A stretch of 64,000 nucleotides of DNA from Mesorhizobium loti (GTDB taxonomy: Bacteria > Pseudomonadota > Alphaproteobacteria > Rhizobiales > Rhizobiaceae). Shown here piece by piece: positions 11,322-24,094 of this stretch. The DNA is taken from NCBI GenBank assembly GCA_014189435.1, contig CP050293.1:2857001-2921000 (forward strand), given 5' to 3'. The notes below the pieces were generated by a model, which did not search any database, was not told the origin of the DNA, and saw only the letters and a list, made by a program, of their open reading frames with translations. Position numbers and translations under genes: made by a program. Numbering within the stretch: the first letter of the stretch is position 1; every line of letters starts with the position of its first letter.

Positions 11322-11681
11322 TTAGAAGCTCAAGCCACCTTCACGGGCAGCTTCGGCGAGCGCCTTGACGCGGCCGTGATAGATGTAGGCGCCGCGGTCG
11401 AAGACGACTTCCTTGACGCCGGCCTTGGTGGCGCGCTCGGCGATCAGCTTGCCGATCGCGGCGGCGGCGGCGGTGTCGGCGCCGGTCTTGAGCGAACCCT
11501 TGAGGTCCTTCTCAAGCGTCGAAGCGGCAGCGATGGTGTGGCCCTTGGCGTCGTCGATGACCTGCACGTAGATGTTCTTCGACGTGCGGTGGACCGACAG
11601 ACGCGGACGCTCACCGGCGACCTTCTTGATCTGACGGCGGACGCGCTGCGCGCGGCGCTGGATGGATCCCTTGGTAGCCAT
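11322..11681 (-). CDS. rplR: 50S ribosomal protein L18
   Basis: L18 binds 5S rRNA together with L5. The 119-residue product begins [20 protein letters not shown] and has [20 protein letters not shown] and the C-terminal [20 protein letters not shown]. It is isolated in the operon by gaps of 138 and 131 bases, each containing a copy of the same hairpin repeat. Confidence 0.97.
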   Translation of the reverse strand: MATKGSIQRRAQRVRRQIKKVAGERPRLSVHRTSKNIYVQVIDDAKGHTIAAASTLEKDLKGSLKTGADTAAAAAIGKLIAERATKAGVKEVVFDRGAYIYHGRVKALAEAAREGGLSF

Positions 11682-11773
11682 GATAGTTCCTTGCCTTCAA
11701 AAAACGGGGGCCGCCATATGCGGTAGGCGAATGCGCCTCCCGCGACCGCTCCCCGCGGCGTTGCACTTCTTCA

Positions 11774-11816
11774 GCTTGGTCCTTTTCGAAAAGTCTTCAA
11801 CTTTTCGGGGCCAAGC
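11774..11816. repeat. CGAAAAGT...ACTTTTCG hairpin, second copy beside rplR
   Basis: The core CGAAAAGTCTTCAACTTTTCG is enclosed by outer arms GCTTGG and CCAAGC, giving a nested hairpin in the rplF-rplR gap. It matches the copy at 11291-11313 apart from the loop. Confidence 0.6.
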
Positions 11817-11819
11817 CCA

Positions 11820-12353
11820 CTACTTCTTCTTGCCTTCCTTGCGGACGATCTTCTCGCCAGCATAGCGGACGCCCTTGCCCTTGTAGGGCTCGGGACCACG
11901 ATACTCGCGGATCTCGGCCGCAACCTGGCCGACCTGCTGCTTGTCGATGCCGGCCACGGTGATTTCGGTCGGCTTCGGCACCGTGATGGTGATGCCCTGC
12001 GGCGTCTCGTAGACGACGTCATGGCTGAAGCCAAGTGCCAGCTGCAGGTTCTTGCCCTGAAGTGCGGCGCGATAGCCGACGCCGGTGATCTCGAGCTTCT
12101 TCTCGAAACCGTCCTTGACGCCCTGCAGGATGTTGACGATCTGCGTGCGCGACATGCCCCACTTGGAGCGGGCGGTCTTGGTCTGGTCGCGCGGCTGGAC
12201 AGCGATCTCGCTGCCTTCCATCTTGACCAGGACTTCGTCGTTCACCACGAACTTCAGCTCACCCTTGGGGCCCTTCGCCGTCACGGTCTGGCCGTTGACG
12301 GTCGCGGTCACGCCCTGCGGCAGCGAAACGGGTTTCTTTCCAATACGAGACAT
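11820..12353 (-). CDS. rplF: 50S ribosomal protein L6
   Basis: L6 lies near the factor-binding site of the 50S subunit. The 177-residue product begins [20 protein letters not shown] and has the C-terminal domain with [20 protein letters not shown] and [12 protein letters not shown]. It is 89 bases after rpsH. Confidence 0.97.
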   Translation of the reverse strand: MSRIGKKPVSLPQGVTATVNGQTVTAKGPKGELKFVVNDEVLVKMEGSEIAVQPRDQTKTARSKWGMSRTQIVNILQGVKDGFEKKLEITGVGYRAALQGKNLQLALGFSHDVVYETPQGITITVPKPTEITVAGIDKQQVGQVAAEIREYRGPEPYKGKGVRYAGEKIVRKEGKKK

Positions 12354-12442
12354 TTTGTTGTCCTCGTCACTTCTCTTGTTTCAGGTCTCTGTCTTCGGGA
12401 ACGATCCGAAGACCGGATTCCACTTTGCGGTCAACTGCCAGA

Positions 12443-12841
12443 TCAGAAGATCTGGCAGAGGATCTCACCGCCGACGTTCTGTTCACGTGCTTCGTGGTCG
12501 GCCATCACGCCCTTCGGTGTCGAAAGGATGGCGATGCCGAGGCCGTTGGCGACCTGCGGAATCGACTTGGCCGAAACATAGACGCGGCGGCCTGGCTTCG
12601 AGACGCGGGCGATTTCACGCACAACCGGCGCGCCGTCGAAATACTTCAGCTCGATTTCGATTTCGGACTTGCCGTTGTCGAAGTCGGTCTGGCTGTAATC
12701 GCGGATATAGCCTTCAGCCTTCAGCACGTCGAGGACGCGGGTGCGTAGACGCGACGCCGGCGTCGAAACGCTCGACTTCTTGCGGCCATACGCGTTGCGG
12801 ATGCGGGTCAGCATATCGCCGAGAGGATCGCTCAATGACAT
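12443..12841 (-). CDS. rpsH: 30S ribosomal protein S8
   Basis: S8 is a primary 16S rRNA binder. In E. coli it also represses its own operon; whether that holds here is unknown. The 132-residue product begins [20 protein letters not shown] and ends with the RNA-binding [20 protein letters not shown]. It is 12 bases after rpsN. Confidence 0.97.
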   Translation of the reverse strand: MSLSDPLGDMLTRIRNAYGRKKSSVSTPASRLRTRVLDVLKAEGYIRDYSQTDFDNGKSEIEIELKYFDGAPVVREIARVSKPGRRVYVSAKSIPQVANGLGIAILSTPKGVMADHEAREQNVGGEILCQIF

Positions 12842-12853
12842 GTTATGTCCTCC

Positions 12854-13159
12854 TTACCAGCTCGACTTGACCAGGCCCGGGATCTGGCCGTTGTTGCCGA
12901 GATCACGAAGCGCGATGCGCGATACTTTGAGCTTGCGATAGTAGGCGCGCGGACGGCCGGTGACTTCGCAGCGGTTGCGGATGCGGATCTTGGCCGAGTT
13001 GCGCGGCAGGGCAGCAAGCTTGAGCTGAGCGCGGAAGCGCTCCTCCATCGGCTTGGACTGATCCATGATGATCGCCTTCAGGGCAGCGCGCTTGGGACCG
13101 TACTGGTCGGCAAGCTTGCGGCGCCTGTTGTTCTTCTCGACTGAGCTGGTCTTTGCCAT
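12854..13159 (-). CDS. rpsN: 30S ribosomal protein S14, zinc-free long form
   Basis: S14 stabilises the 30S head. The 101-residue product begins [20 protein letters not shown] and ends in [20 protein letters not shown]. It has no CxxC pair; a single cysteine in [16 protein letters not shown] shows it is the zinc-independent long form. It follows rplE by 27 bases. Confidence 0.97.
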   Translation of the reverse strand: MAKTSSVEKNNRRRKLADQYGPKRAALKAIIMDQSKPMEERFRAQLKLAALPRNSAKIRIRNRCEVTGRPRAYYRKLKVSRIALRDLGNNGQIPGLVKSSW

Positions 13160-13186
13160 TTCAGATTTTTCCTTTTCTCGCTGCCG

Positions 13187-13787
13187 TTACTGGCGGAAGG
13201 GGAAGTTGAAGGCCTTGAGCAATGCCCTGGCTTCGTCGTCCGTCTTCGCAGTCGTACAAACGATGACGTCCATGCCCCAGATCTGATCAACCTTGTCGTA
13301 GTTGATCTCCGGGAACACGATGTGTTCCTTGATGCCCATGGCGTAGTTGCCACGGCCATCGAAGCTCTTCGGATTCAGTCCGCGAAAGTCGCGGACGCGC
13401 GGCAGTGCGATGTTCACGAGGCGGTCGAGGAACTCGTACATGCGTTCCTTGCGCAGCGTGACCTTGGCGCCGATCGGCATCTTCTCGCGGACCTTGAAGC
13501 CGGCGATCGAGTTGCGGGCGCGGGTGACGACGGCCTTCTGGCCGGCGATCATCGCCAGGTCTTCGGCCGCGATCGAAGGCTTCTTCGAGATCGGCGGTCG
13601 CTTCGCCAACGCCCATGTTCAGCACGATCTTGTCGATGCGCGGAACCTGCATCTCGTTGTCGTAGCCGAACTGTTCCTGCAGCGCCTTGCGGATGGTCTC
13701 GTTGTAGACCTGCTTGAGGCGCGGCGTGTTCTGAGCCTTGGACTGTTTGCTTTCAGCCTTGGGCTTCGTGGTTTGAGCCTTAGCCAT
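13187..13787 (-). CDS. rplE: 50S ribosomal protein L5 (frame broken by one extra base)
   Basis: L5 binds 5S rRNA and contacts S13 and P-site tRNA. The N-terminal part ([20 protein letters not shown] to [12 protein letters not shown]) is in one frame. The rest, [20 protein letters not shown] to [11 protein letters not shown], is in another. The junction is at about 13585-13592, where the coding strand reads GCC GAT CTC GAA GAA. Removing the T gives GCC GAC TCG AAG AAG and restores D-S-K-K-P, the expected L5 sequence, and a 199-residue protein. The start at 13787 overlaps rplX by eight bases. Because L5 is essential, a sequencing error is likely. Confidence 0.93.
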
Positions 13788-14094
13788 TGATGACTTCTCC
13801 CGAGCGCTTGGCGACGCGCACCTTCTTGCCGTCCTTCTGGAAGATGAAACCGACTCGGGTCGGCTTGCCATCCTTGGGGTCGGCCAGCGCGATGTTCGAC
13901 AGCTGGATCGGCGCTTCCTTGGTGATGATCCCGCCCTCTTGGGACTGGGACTGCTTCTGGTGACGGCGGATCATGTTGACGCCGCGCACCAGCGCGGTGT
14001 CTTCCTTCGGCTGTACCGAGAGGACTTCGCCCGAACGGCCCTTGTCCTTGCCGGCCAGCACGACGACCTTGTCGCCTTTTCTAATCTTTTGCAT
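13780..14094 (-). CDS. rplX: 50S ribosomal protein L24
   Basis: L24 initiates 50S assembly. The 104-residue product begins [20 protein letters not shown], a KOW motif, and contains [20 protein letters not shown]. It is 12 bases after rplN and overlaps rplE by eight bases. Confidence 0.97.
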   Translation of the reverse strand: MQKIRKGDKVVVLAGKDKGRSGEVLSVQPKEDTALVRGVNMIRRHQKQSQSQEGGIITKEAPIQLSNIALADPKDGKPTRVGFIFQKDGKKVRVAKRSGEVING

Positions 14095-14106
14095 TGGTCC
14101 GGCTCC

Positions 14107-14475
14107 TTACAGCACTTCAGGCGCGAGCGAGATGATCTTCATGTGGTTCTTGGCGCGGAGTTCGCGCGGAACCGGTCCGAAGATACGCGTGCCGATCGGC
14201 TCTTTCTTGTTGTCGACGAGAACGGCCGCGTTCTTGTCGAAACGGATCACGCTGCCGTCCGGGCGGCGGATGTCCTTGGCCGTGCGAACCACGACCGCCT
14301 TCATCACATCGCCCTTCTTCACGCGGCCGCGCGGGATGGCTTCCTTGATCGACACCACGATGATGTCGCCCACGGAAGCGTATTTCCGCTTCGAGCCGCC
14401 CAGCACCTTGATGCACATGACACGACGGGCGCCGGAATTATCCGCGACGTCGAGGTTTGTTTGCATCTGAATCAT
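14107..14475 (-). CDS. rplN: 50S ribosomal protein L14
   Basis: L14 forms an intersubunit bridge with 16S rRNA. The 122-residue product begins [20 protein letters not shown] and has [20 protein letters not shown]. It is the first gene of the spc segment, 71 bases after rpsQ. Confidence 0.97.
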   Translation of the reverse strand: MIQMQTNLDVADNSGARRVMCIKVLGGSKRKYASVGDIIVVSIKEAIPRGRVKKGDVMKAVVVRTAKDIRRPDGSVIRFDKNAAVLVDNKKEPIGTRIFGPVPRELRAKNHMKIISLAPEVL

Positions 14476-14546
14476 GACTGGCCGCCTTCTTCTCTTCTAA
14501 CGGGATGGGCTCAAAGCCCCTCCCCGGTCTGTCCAAAATTCGTTGT

Positions 14547-14786
14547 TTACGCCTGGTCCGAAGACACGACGATCCAGCGCTTATCCTTGGAAATCGGCTT
14601 CGATTCCTGGATGAACACCTGATCGCCTACCTTGTGGGCGTTGTTCTCGTCGTGCGCCTTGTACTTCTTGGTCATGCGCACGGTCTTCTTCATCACGGGA
14701 TGCGTGAAGCGCCGTTCGACCTTGACGACAACCGTCTTCTCGTTCTTGTCGCTGACGACGGTGCCCTGCAGAATGCGCTTTGGCAT
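14547..14786 (-). CDS. rpsQ: 30S ribosomal protein S17
   Basis: S17 is a primary 16S rRNA binder with an OB fold. The 79-residue product begins [20 protein letters not shown] and has [19 protein letters not shown]. It is 11 bases after rpmC and closes the S10 segment. Confidence 0.97.
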   Translation of the reverse strand: MPKRILQGTVVSDKNEKTVVVKVERRFTHPVMKKTVRMTKKYKAHDENNAHKVGDQVFIQESKPISKDKRWIVVSSDQA

Positions 14787-14797
14787 GGTTTTCGTCC

Positions 14798-14998
14798 TTA
14801 AGCCTTCTTAGCCGCGGACTTTTCCGCAGCGATGGTCTTGATACGCGCAATGTCCTTACGGACCTGTCTCACGCGCGCGGTCTTCTCGAGCTGGCCGGTG
14901 GCCTTCTGGAAGCGCAGGTTGAACTGCTCCTTCTTCAGGCTGGCCAGGTCGTCGGTCAGCTGGTCCTGGGTCTTGGTCCGGATGTCTTCGGCTTTCAT
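14798..14998 (-). CDS. rpmC: 50S ribosomal protein L29
   Basis: L29 lies at the exit tunnel next to L23 and forms part of the docking site for trigger factor and SRP. The 66-residue helical hairpin begins [20 protein letters not shown] and has [20 protein letters not shown]. It is 12 bases after rplP. Confidence 0.96.
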   Translation of the reverse strand: MKAEDIRTKTQDQLTDDLASLKKEQFNLRFQKATGQLEKTARVRQVRKDIARIKTIAAEKSAAKKA

Positions 14999-15010
14999 AT
15001 CAGCCCGTCC

Positions 15011-15424
15011 TTATTCTGCGATGCGCTGCACGAAGCGCGTCTTGACCGAGAGCTTGGCCGCGCCGAGACGCAGTGCCTCACGGGCGGTTTCTTCATTGAC
15101 GCCGTCGATCTCGAACATGATGCGGCCCGGCTTGACGCGCGCCGCCCAGTAATCGACCGCGCCCTTGCCCTTACCCATGCGGACTTCGGTCGGCTTCGAA
15201 GTGACCGGCACGTCCGGGAAAATACGGATCCAGACGCGACCAGCGCGCTTCATTTCACGCGTGATCGCGCGGCGGGCCGCCTCGATCTCACGTGCGGTGA
15301 CGCGGTTCGGCTCAAGCGCCTTCAGCCCGAAACCACCGAAATCCAGGTTGGTGCCGCCCTTTGCGGTACCATGGATACGGCCCTTGAACTGCTTGCGGAA
15401 CTTTGTGCGCTTTGGCTGCAGCAT
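15011..15424 (-). CDS. rplP: 50S ribosomal protein L16
   Basis: L16 organises the A-site region of the 50S. The 137-residue product begins [20 protein letters not shown] and contains [20 protein letters not shown]. It is 27 bases after rpsC. Confidence 0.97.
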   Translation of the reverse strand: MLQPKRTKFRKQFKGRIHGTAKGGTNLDFGGFGLKALEPNRVTAREIEAARRAITREMKRAGRVWIRIFPDVPVTSKPTEVRMGKGKGAVDYWAARVKPGRIMFEIDGVNEETAREALRLGAAKLSVKTRFVQRIAE

Positions 15425-15451
15425 CGTTCTAACTCCAAATTCCTAAATGTC

Positions 15452-16177
15452 TCAGGCGTTTTCGCGACGACGACCGCGTTCGCGATCACCACCACCGCCA
15501 TGCGCTGCATCGCTTTCGCTGGCCCGACGCTCCGAAGCCATCGGGTCATGCTCAAGGATCTCGCCCTTGAACACCCAGACCTTGACGCCGCAGATGCCAT
15601 AAGCGGTGTGCGCTTCGGCCGTGCCGTAGTCGACGTCCGCACGCAGCGTATGCAGCGGCACGCGGCCTTCGCGATACCATTCCATGCGCGCGATCTCGGC
15701 GCCGCCGAGACGGCCGGCGCAGTTGATGCGGATGCCTTCGGCACCGAGGCGCATCGCCGACTGAACGGCACGCTTCATGGCGCGGCGGAACGCGATACGA
15801 CGCTCGAGCTGCTGGGCAATCGACTGAGCGACCAGGGTCGCGTCGATTTCCGGCTTGCGCACTTCAACGATGTTGAGGTGCGTCTCGGACTTCGTCATCT
15901 CCATCAGCTTCTTGCGAAGCTTCTCGATGTCGGCGCCCTTCTTGCCGATGATCAGACCCGGGCGCGCGGCGTGGATGGTGACGCGGCACTTCTTGTGCGG
16001 ACGTTCGATCACGACCTTCGAAATGGCAGCCTGCTTGAGTTCCTTCTCAAGATACTTGCGGATCTTGATGTCCTCATGCAGCAGCTTGCCGTACTCGCCG
16101 GTGTTCGCGAACCAGCGCGAATCCCAGGTGCGGTTGATGCCGAGGCGAAGACCGATCGGATTGACTTTCTGGCCCAT
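15452..16177 (-). CDS. rpsC: 30S ribosomal protein S3
   Basis: S3 forms part of the mRNA entry channel and its helicase activity. The 241-residue product begins [20 protein letters not shown], has the KH domain [18 protein letters not shown], and a basic C-terminal tail rich in Arg and Gly. Its ATG shares one base with the rplV stop (TAATG), indicating translational coupling. Confidence 0.97.
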   Translation of the reverse strand: MGQKVNPIGLRLGINRTWDSRWFANTGEYGKLLHEDIKIRKYLEKELKQAAISKVVIERPHKKCRVTIHAARPGLIIGKKGADIEKLRKKLMEMTKSETHLNIVEVRKPEIDATLVAQSIAQQLERRIAFRRAMKRAVQSAMRLGAEGIRINCAGRLGGAEIARMEWYREGRVPLHTLRADVDYGTAEAHTAYGICGVKVWVFKGEILEHDPMASERRASESDAAHGGGGDRERGRRRENA

Positions 16178-16566
16178 TATGCGGCCTCCCCTTTTTCTTC
16201 GACTTCACGAACAACGATCGTGAGGTGCGAGAACGGCTTCTCGATACGGCTGGCGCGACCACGGCCACGAGCATGGAACCGCTTCATGACGATCGACTTG
16301 CCGACATAGGCTTCCGCCACGATCAGTGCATCGACATCCAGGTCGTGGTTGTTTTCCGCGTTGGCGATTGCCGATTCCAGCGTCTTCTTGACCGTGCCGG
16401 AAATCCGCTTGGCCGAGAATTCGAGATCGGAAAGCGCTGTCGCGACCTTCTTGCCGCGGATCAGCGCGGCAACCAGGTTGAGCTTCTGCGGGCTGATACG
16501 GATCGTGCGCAATACGGCGCGCGCTTCGTTATCAGCAAGCCTGCGCGGAGCTTTGGCCTTGCCCAT
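16177..16566 (-). CDS. rplV: 50S ribosomal protein L22
   Basis: L22 lines the exit tunnel at its narrow point. The 129-residue product begins [20 protein letters not shown] and has the tunnel loop region [20 protein letters not shown]. It is two bases after rpsS and overlaps rpsC by one base. Confidence 0.97.
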   Translation of the reverse strand: MGKAKAPRRLADNEARAVLRTIRISPQKLNLVAALIRGKKVATALSDLEFSAKRISGTVKKTLESAIANAENNHDLDVDALIVAEAYVGKSIVMKRFHARGRGRASRIEKPFSHLTIVVREVEEKGEAA

Positions 16567-16568
16567 GA

Positions 16569-16847
16569 TTATTTCCTCTTCGCCTTCTTATCCGCGCCGT
16601 GACCGTAATAGGTCCGGGTCGGAGCGAATTCACCGAACTTGTGACCGACCATGTCCTCGTTCACCGAGACGGGAACATGCTTCTGGCCGTTGTAGACACC
16701 GAAGGTGAAGCCGACGAACTGCGGCAGGATGGTGGAGCGACGGCTCCACATCTTGATCACCTCATTGCGACCACCTTCACGAACCTTGTCCACCTTCTTG
16801 AGAAGGTAGCCGTCAATGAAGGGGCCTTTCCAAATCGAACGAGTCAC
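16569..16847 (-). CDS. rpsS: 30S ribosomal protein S19
   Basis: S19 sits on the 30S head with S13. The 92-residue product begins [20 protein letters not shown] and has the conserved [19 protein letters not shown]. It is 16 bases after rplB. Confidence 0.97.
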   Translation of the reverse strand: MTRSIWKGPFIDGYLLKKVDKVREGGRNEVIKMWSRRSTILPQFVGFTFGVYNGQKHVPVSVNEDMVGHKFGEFAPTRTYYGHGADKKAKRK

Positions 16848-16863
16848 TTGGCGTTACCTCTTC

Positions 16864-17697
16864 TTAGCTCTTGCGCTGATGGCGCGAGCGCAGGATGAAC
16901 TTGTCGGTCGCCTTGTTGGACCGCGTCTTCTTGCCCTTGGTCGGCTTGCCCCAGGGCGAAACCGGATGGCGGCCACCCGAGGTGCGGCCTTCGCCGCCGC
17001 CGTGCGGATGGTCGACCGGGTTCATGGTCACGCCGCGATTGTGCGGGCGCTTGCCACGCCAAACCGTGCGACCGGCCTTGCCGTCATTGATGTTGCCGTG
17101 GTCCGGATTGGACACGGCGCCGACAGTGGCCATGCAGGAGCCGTGAACGACACGCTGCTCGCCCGAGTTGAGGCGCAGGATCGCCATGCCCTGGTCACGA
17201 CCGACCAGCTGACCATAACCACCTGCCGAACGGGCGACCTGAGCGCCCTTGCCCGGCTTCAGCTCGATGTTGTGGACGATGGTGCCGACCGGCATCGAAG
17301 CCAGCGGCATCGCATTGCCCGGCTTCACGTCGACCGATTCACCGGACACGATCTTGTCACCGGGAGCCAGACGCTGCGGAGCGATGATGTAGGACAGCTC
17401 GCCATCGTCATACTTGATCAGCGCGATGAAGGCGGTGCGGTTCGGATCGTATTCAATACGCTCGACCGTGCCGACAACGTCGAACTTGCGGCGCTTGAAG
17501 TCGATGATGCGGTACGAACGCTTGTGACCACCGCCGATGAAGCGGGCGGTGATGCGGCCGTGGTTGTTGCGGCCGCCCGACTTGGTCAGGCCTTCGGTCA
17601 GACCCTTGACGGGCTTGCCCTTGTAGAGGCCCGAGCGGTCGACGATGACCAGCTGACGGGTGCTGGGCGTTACCGGGTTGAATTTTTTCAGTGCCAT
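16864..17697 (-). CDS. rplB: 50S ribosomal protein L2
   Basis: L2 is required for subunit association and peptidyl transfer. The 277-residue product begins [20 protein letters not shown] and has the conserved C-terminal [20 protein letters not shown]. The start is the ATG at 17697; 19 upstream in-frame codons run into rplW and are not conserved. Confidence 0.97.
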   Translation of the reverse strand: MALKKFNPVTPSTRQLVIVDRSGLYKGKPVKGLTEGLTKSGGRNNHGRITARFIGGGHKRSYRIIDFKRRKFDVVGTVERIEYDPNRTAFIALIKYDDGELSYIIAPQRLAPGDKIVSGESVDVKPGNAMPLASMPVGTIVHNIELKPGKGAQVARSAGGYGQLVGRDQGMAILRLNSGEQRVVHGSCMATVGAVSNPDHGNINDGKAGRTVWRGKRPHNRGVTMNPVDHPHGGGEGRTSGGRHPVSPWGKPTKGKKTRSNKATDKFILRSRHQRKS

Positions 17698-17719
17698 TGT
17701 TCTGTCCTCGCGGCCTTGC

Positions 17720-18013
17720 TCAGAGACCCGTCGCGACGTCGATCGACTGGCCATCGGCCAGCGTCACAATCGCCTTCTTGACGTCGCTCTGGCGGCCAAC
17801 CGTGCCACGGAAGCGCTTGATCTTGCCCTTGCGGACAAGCGTGTTCACGGCCATCACCTTGACGCCGAACAGCGCTTCGACGGCGGCCTTGATTTCCGGC
17901 TTCGACGCCTTCTTGGCGACGTTGAAGACGACCTGGTTCTGCTCGGAGGCCATGGTCGACTTTTCAGTGATCGCCGGCGAGACGATCACGTCGTAGTGAC
18001 GAAGGTCGGTCAT
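17720..18013 (-). CDS. rplW: 50S ribosomal protein L23
   Basis: L23 is the main docking site for trigger factor at the tunnel exit. The 97-residue product begins [20 protein letters not shown] and has [20 protein letters not shown]. Its ATG overlaps the rplD stop by four bases (ATGA). Confidence 0.97.
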   Translation of the reverse strand: MTDLRHYDVIVSPAITEKSTMASEQNQVVFNVAKKASKPEIKAAVEALFGVKVMAVNTLVRKGKIKRFRGTVGRQSDVKKAIVTLADGQSIDVATGL

Positions 18014-18630
18014 TTAAAGCGCTCCTCGAGAGCCTCGACGGCGGCCTTCGAAAGGACCAGCGTGCCGCGGCGCAGAATGTCGTAGACGTTGATGCCCTGG
18101 ATGGGCAGCACGTCGATGTTGGGGATGTTCGTCGCCGCCAGCTTGAAGTTCTTGTCAAGCTCGGCGCCGCCGATCAGCAAAGCGTTGGTCAGGCCCAGCG
18201 TCGCGAAATTCGCGATCAGCGCCTTCGTCTTGGCCTCGGTCAGCTTCAGCTCGTCGATGATGATAATCGACGCGCTCTTGGCCTTGGCCGAGAGAGCATG
18301 CTTGAGGCCGAGCGCACGAACCTTCTTCGGCAGTTCGTGCTCGTGGCTGCGAACGACCGGGCCGTGGGCCTTGCCGCCGCCGCGGAACTGCGGAGCGCGT
18401 GCCGAATGGTGACGGGCGCGGCCCGTACCCTTCTGCTTGTACATCTTGGCGCCGGTGCGCGCGATCTCGGCGCGACCCTTGGTCTTGTGCGTGCCCTGCT
18501 GCTTCTTGGCAAGCTGCCAGCGCACGACGCGCTGCAGGATGTCTTCGCGCGGATCAAGGCCGAAAATCTCGTCGGAGAGTTCCAGCTTGCCGGCGTCCTT
18601 GCCGCCCAGCGTTGTGATCTTGAGATCCAT
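18010..18630 (-). CDS. rplD: 50S ribosomal protein L4
   Basis: L4 reaches into the exit tunnel. In gammaproteobacteria it also represses the S10 operon; that has not been shown for this lineage. The 206-residue product has [20 protein letters not shown] and the loop [20 protein letters not shown]. The ATG shares a base with the rplC stop. Confidence 0.97.
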   Translation of the reverse strand: MDLKITTLGGKDAGKLELSDEIFGLDPREDILQRVVRWQLAKKQQGTHKTKGRAEIARTGAKMYKQKGTGRARHHSARAPQFRGGGKAHGPVVRSHEHELPKKVRALGLKHALSAKAKSASIIIIDELKLTEAKTKALIANFATLGLTNALLIGGAELDKNFKLAATNIPNIDVLPIQGINVYDILRRGTLVLSKAAVEALEERFK

Positions 18631-19358
18631 TATTCCGCTCCCTCTGTGGCCGGAGCCTCGTTCTTGGCGCCACTTTCGGCAGCAACGGCGCGGATCGCGG
18701 CAGGCTTCGGCGCATTGGCCGGCAGTGCCACCTTGGCCGCATCGCGGACCAGGATCCAGGCGCCCTTCGATCCGGGAACCGCACCGCGGATCAGGATCAG
18801 GCCGCGGTCGGCGTCGGTCGATACGATCTCGACATTCTGCGTGGTGACCCTGACGTCGCCCATGTGGCCAGCCATATGCTTGCCCTTGAACACCTTGCCC
18901 GGGTCCTGGCGCTGGCCGGTCGAACCGTGCGTACGGTGCGAAACCGAGTTACCGTGCGTTGCACGGCCACCGCCCATGTGGTGGCGCTTGATGACGCCCT
19001 GGAAACCCTTGCCGATCGTCGTGCCCGTCACATCGACCTTCTGGCCGGCGACGAAGTGCTCGACGGTGATCTCGGCGCCGACATCGATCATGTTGTCGGC
19101 GGAGACGCGGAACTCGGCGACCTTCGCCTTCGGCTCGACGGAAGCGGTCGCGAAATGGCCGCGCATCGCCTTCGACGTGTTCTTCACCTTGGCCAGGCCA
19201 ACGCCGAGCTGAACGGCGGTGTAGCCATTCTTCTCTTGCGTGCGCTGGGCCACGACCTGGCAGTTCTCCATCAGGAGAACGGTGACGGGAACATGTTCCC
19301 CGGCATCGTTGTAGATGCGGGTCATTCCCACCTTCTTTGCAATCACACCTGAACGCAT
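18630..19358 (-). CDS. rplC: 50S ribosomal protein L3
   Basis: L3 helps nucleate 50S assembly near the peptidyl transferase centre. The 242-residue product begins [20 protein letters not shown] and has the core loop [20 protein letters not shown]. It carries an Ala/Glu-rich tail of about 35 residues that is longer than in E. coli but common in Rhizobiales. I start at the ATG at 19358; the 12 upstream codons are not conserved. Confidence 0.97.
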   Translation of the reverse strand: MRSGVIAKKVGMTRIYNDAGEHVPVTVLLMENCQVVAQRTQEKNGYTAVQLGVGLAKVKNTSKAMRGHFATASVEPKAKVAEFRVSADNMIDVGAEITVEHFVAGQKVDVTGTTIGKGFQGVIKRHHMGGGRATHGNSVSHRTHGSTGQRQDPGKVFKGKHMAGHMGDVRVTTQNVEIVSTDADRGLILIRGAVPGSKGAWILVRDAAKVALPANAPKPAAIRAVAAESGAKNEAPATEGAE

Positions 19359-19419
19359 CGGTTCAATTCCTTTAGAGTTCCGGGCCAGGGGCACCGCCCC
19401 TTACCGCGCTCTCATTCCC

Positions 19420-19728
19420 TTAGAGCTTGATCTCGACGTCGACGCCGGCGGCCAGATCGAGCTTCATCAAAGCATCGACGGTCTGCGGGGTCGGATCGAC
19501 GATGTCGAGCAGACGCTTGTGCGTGCGCATCTCGAACTGCTCGCGGCTCTTCTTGTCGACGTGAGGCGACCGGTTGACCGTAAACTTTTCGATCCGCGTC
19601 GGCAGCGGAATGGGGCCGCGGACGTTTGCGCCGGTACGCTTGGCCGTCGACACGATTTCCTTCGTCGAGGCGTCGAGCACGCGGTGGTCAAACGCCTTCA
19701 GGCGGATGCGGATATTCTGTCCGTTCAT
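19420..19728 (-). CDS. rpsJ: 30S ribosomal protein S10
   Basis: S10 sits on the 30S head and, as NusE, also acts in antitermination. The 102-residue product begins [20 protein letters not shown] and has [20 protein letters not shown]. It follows tuf1 by 69 bases and opens the S10 segment. Confidence 0.97.
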   Translation of the reverse strand: MNGQNIRIRLKAFDHRVLDASTKEIVSTAKRTGANVRGPIPLPTRIEKFTVNRSPHVDKKSREQFEMRTHKRLLDIVDPTPQTVDALMKLDLAAGVDVEIKL

Positions 19729-19797
19729 GCGTCACTTCCTTGTTCTGGCGCGGCGCGGGCAACTCCCGCGCCCGCGACAGATCGGTTTAAGTCCAAA

Positions 19798-20973
<1,176 letters not shown>

Positions 20974-21071
20974 AATCGTTCTCCGTCTATTCTACCCGCT
21001 TGGGGGAAATTGTTATTCGCTCTTCAGATCCGGCACCGCGCGAGGGGCGCGACCCGGTGGCTAAGGAACCC

Positions 21072-23162
21072 TTACGCGTATTTCTTCTGGACTTCCTGGG
21101 CCACTGCGGTCGGGACCGGCTCGTAGTGATCGAACTGCATCGTGTAGGCCGCACGGCCCTGGCTCATCGAGCGCAAATTGTCGACGTACTTGAACATGTT
21201 GGCGAGCGGCACCATCGCGTTGATGACCACTGCAACGCCACGCGCTTCCTGGCCCTGGATCTGGCCACGACGACCGTTCAGATCGCCGATGACGCTGCCG
21301 ACGTAGTCTTCCGGCGTCACGACTTCGACCTTCATGATCGGCTCGAGCAGCTGCACACTAAGCTTGGGTGCTGCTTCACGGAAGCAGGCGCGGCCGGCGA
21401 TTTCGAAGGCCAGAACGCTGGAGTCGACATCGTGGTAAGCGCCGTCGATCAGCGTCGCCTTGACGCCGATCATCGGGAAGCCCGCGAACGGACCCGAGGT
21501 CATGACGCTGTTGATGCCCTTTTCGACACCCGGGATGTATTCCTTCGGCACGGCGCCGCCGACGATCTTGGTATCGAACTCGAACTCGCTGCTGTCCGGG
21601 TTCGGCTCGAAGACGATCTTGACGCGAGCGAACTGACCGGTACCGCCGGTCTGCTTCTTGTGCGTGTAATCCTGCTCATGCTTGCGGGTGATCGTCTCGC
21701 GATAGGCCACCTGCGGCGCACCGACATTGGCCTCGACCTTGAACTCGCGACGCATGCGGTCGACGATGATGTCGAGGTGAAGTTCGCCCATGCCGGAAAT
21801 GATGGTCTGGCCGCTTTCCTCGTCGGTCTTGACGCGGAAGGACGGATCCTCGGCGGCCAGGCGGTGAAGGGCGAGGCCCATCTTTTCCTGGTCGTTCTTG
21901 GTCTTCGGCTCGATGGCGATCTGGATGACCGGATCGGGGAATTCCATGCGCTCGAGGATGACCGGATGCAGCGGATCACTGAGCGTGTCGCCGGTGGTCG
22001 TGTCCTTGAGACCGGCAAGAGCAACGATGTCGCCGGCAAAAGCCTCTTCGACGTCGGCGCGCGAATTCGCATGCATCTGCAGCATGCGGCCGATGCGCTC
22101 TTTCTTGCCCTTCACGGTGTTGTCGACCGAGATGCCCTTGGTGAGCTTGCCCGAATAGATGCGGGCAAAGGTCAGCGAACCGACGAACGGGTCGTTCATG
22201 ATCTTGAAGGCGAGCATCGACAGCGGCTCGTTGTCGTCGGCATGACGCTCGATCTCGGCGTCGGTCTTGGCATCGACGCCCTTGATGGCCGGAACGTCGG
22301 CCGGCGACGGCAGATATTCGACGACGGCGTCGAGCAGCGGCTGTACGCCCTTGTTCTTGAAGGCCGAGCCACAGAACATCGGGTAGAACTTCACCGCGAT
22401 GGTGCCCTTGCGGATCAGCGCGCGGATCTCGTCATTCGACGGCATCTTGCCTTCGAGGTAATTCTCAAGCGCCGTCTCGTCCATTTCGACGGCGGCCTCG
22501 ATCATCTTCTCGCGGTATTCTTCGGCACGAGCCTTGAGGTCGTCCGGGATCTCGACGATGTCCCAGGCAGCGCCCAGCGTCTCGTCGCGCCAGACCAGCG
22601 CGTTCATCTCGACGAGGTCGACAACACCCTTGAACTCGGTCTCGGCGCCGATCGGCAGCTGCATGACAACGGCATGCGCACCGAGGCGCGAACCGATCAT
22701 CTCGACCGAGCGGTAGAAGTCGGCGCCGATCTTGTCCATCTTGTTGCAGAAGATCATGCGCGGAACGCGATACTTGTCGGCCTGACGCCAGACGGTTTCC
22801 GTCTGCGGCTCGACACCGGCATTGGCATCGAGCAGCGCTATGGCGCCGTCGAGAACGCGCAGCGAACGCTCGACTTCGATGGTGAAGTCGACGTGGCCGG
22901 GGGTGTCGATGATGTTGAAGCGGTACATCTTGCCGCTGCGACCCTTCCAGAAGGTCGTGGTCGCGGCGGACGTGATGGTGATGCCGCGCTCCTGCTCCTG
23001 CTCCATCCAATCCATGGTGGCAGCGCCGTCGTGGACTTCGCCGATCTTGTGCGACTTGCCCGTGTAATAGAGGACGCGCTCGGTGGTCGTCGTCTTGCCG
23101 GCGTCAATATGCGCCATGATACCGAAATTGCGGTAGTCTTCGATTTTGTATTCGCGGGCCAT
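21072..23162 (-). CDS. fusA: Elongation factor G
   Basis: EF-G is the translocase GTPase. The 696-residue product has the P-loop [14 protein letters not shown], switch [11 protein letters not shown], the NKMDKIGAD motif, and domain IV with [20 protein letters not shown]. It is intact from [10 protein letters not shown] to the stop and lies 29 bases after rpsG. Confidence 0.98.
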   Translation of the reverse strand: MAREYKIEDYRNFGIMAHIDAGKTTTTERVLYYTGKSHKIGEVHDGAATMDWMEQEQERGITITSAATTTFWKGRSGKMYRFNIIDTPGHVDFTIEVERSLRVLDGAIALLDANAGVEPQTETVWRQADKYRVPRMIFCNKMDKIGADFYRSVEMIGSRLGAHAVVMQLPIGAETEFKGVVDLVEMNALVWRDETLGAAWDIVEIPDDLKARAEEYREKMIEAAVEMDETALENYLEGKMPSNDEIRALIRKGTIAVKFYPMFCGSAFKNKGVQPLLDAVVEYLPSPADVPAIKGVDAKTDAEIERHADDNEPLSMLAFKIMNDPFVGSLTFARIYSGKLTKGISVDNTVKGKKERIGRMLQMHANSRADVEEAFAGDIVALAGLKDTTTGDTLSDPLHPVILERMEFPDPVIQIAIEPKTKNDQEKMGLALHRLAAEDPSFRVKTDEESGQTIISGMGELHLDIIVDRMRREFKVEANVGAPQVAYRETITRKHEQDYTHKKQTGGTGQFARVKIVFEPNPDSSEFEFDTKIVGGAVPKEYIPGVEKGINSVMTSGPFAGFPMIGVKATLIDGAYHDVDSSVLAFEIAGRACFREAAPKLSVQLLEPIMKVEVVTPEDYVGSVIGDLNGRRGQIQGQEARGVAVVINAMVPLANMFKYVDNLRSMSQGRAAYTMQFDHYEPVPTAVAQEVQKKYA

Positions 23163-23191
23163 CGTAGCTGCCTCTCAGTCTCGTTCGCGCT

Positions 23192-23674
<483 letters not shown>

Positions 23675-23722
23675 TCAATCTCATAGCCCGACGCACTCAA
23701 GGAGCGCCAAGGCCGGAAAATC

Positions 23723-24094
23723 TTACTTCGGACGCTTGGCGCCGTACTTCGAACGGCGCTGCTTGCGGTTCTTCACACCCTGCGTGTCGAGCACGCCGCG
23801 GATGATGTGGTAGCGAACGCCCGGAAGATCCTTGACGCGGCCGCCGCGGATCATCACCACGGAGTGTTCCTGAAGGTTGTGGCCTTCGCCGGGGATGTAC
23901 CCGATCACTTCAAAACCATTGGTCAGGCGGATCTTGGCCACCTTGCGCAGCGCCGAGTTCGGCTTCTTCGGCGTCGTTGTATAGACGCGCGTGCAAACAC
24001 CCCGCTTCTGCGGGTTCTGCTGCATGGCCGGGACCTTGTTGCGCTTCACCGGCGCAATGCGCGGCTTGCGGATCAGCTGGTTGACGGTAGGCAT
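23723..24094 (-). CDS. rpsL: 30S ribosomal protein S12
   Basis: S12 lines the decoding centre. The 123-residue product begins [20 protein letters not shown]. The two lysines whose changes usually give streptomycin resistance, Lys43 ([12 protein letters not shown]) and Lys87 (GGRVKDLPG), are wild type. It is the first gene of the supercluster. Confidence 0.97.
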   Translation of the reverse strand: MPTVNQLIRKPRIAPVKRNKVPAMQQNPQKRGVCTRVYTTTPKKPNSALRKVAKIRLTNGFEVIGYIPGEGHNLQEHSVVMIRGGRVKDLPGVRYHIIRGVLDTQGVKNRKQRRSKYGAKRPK

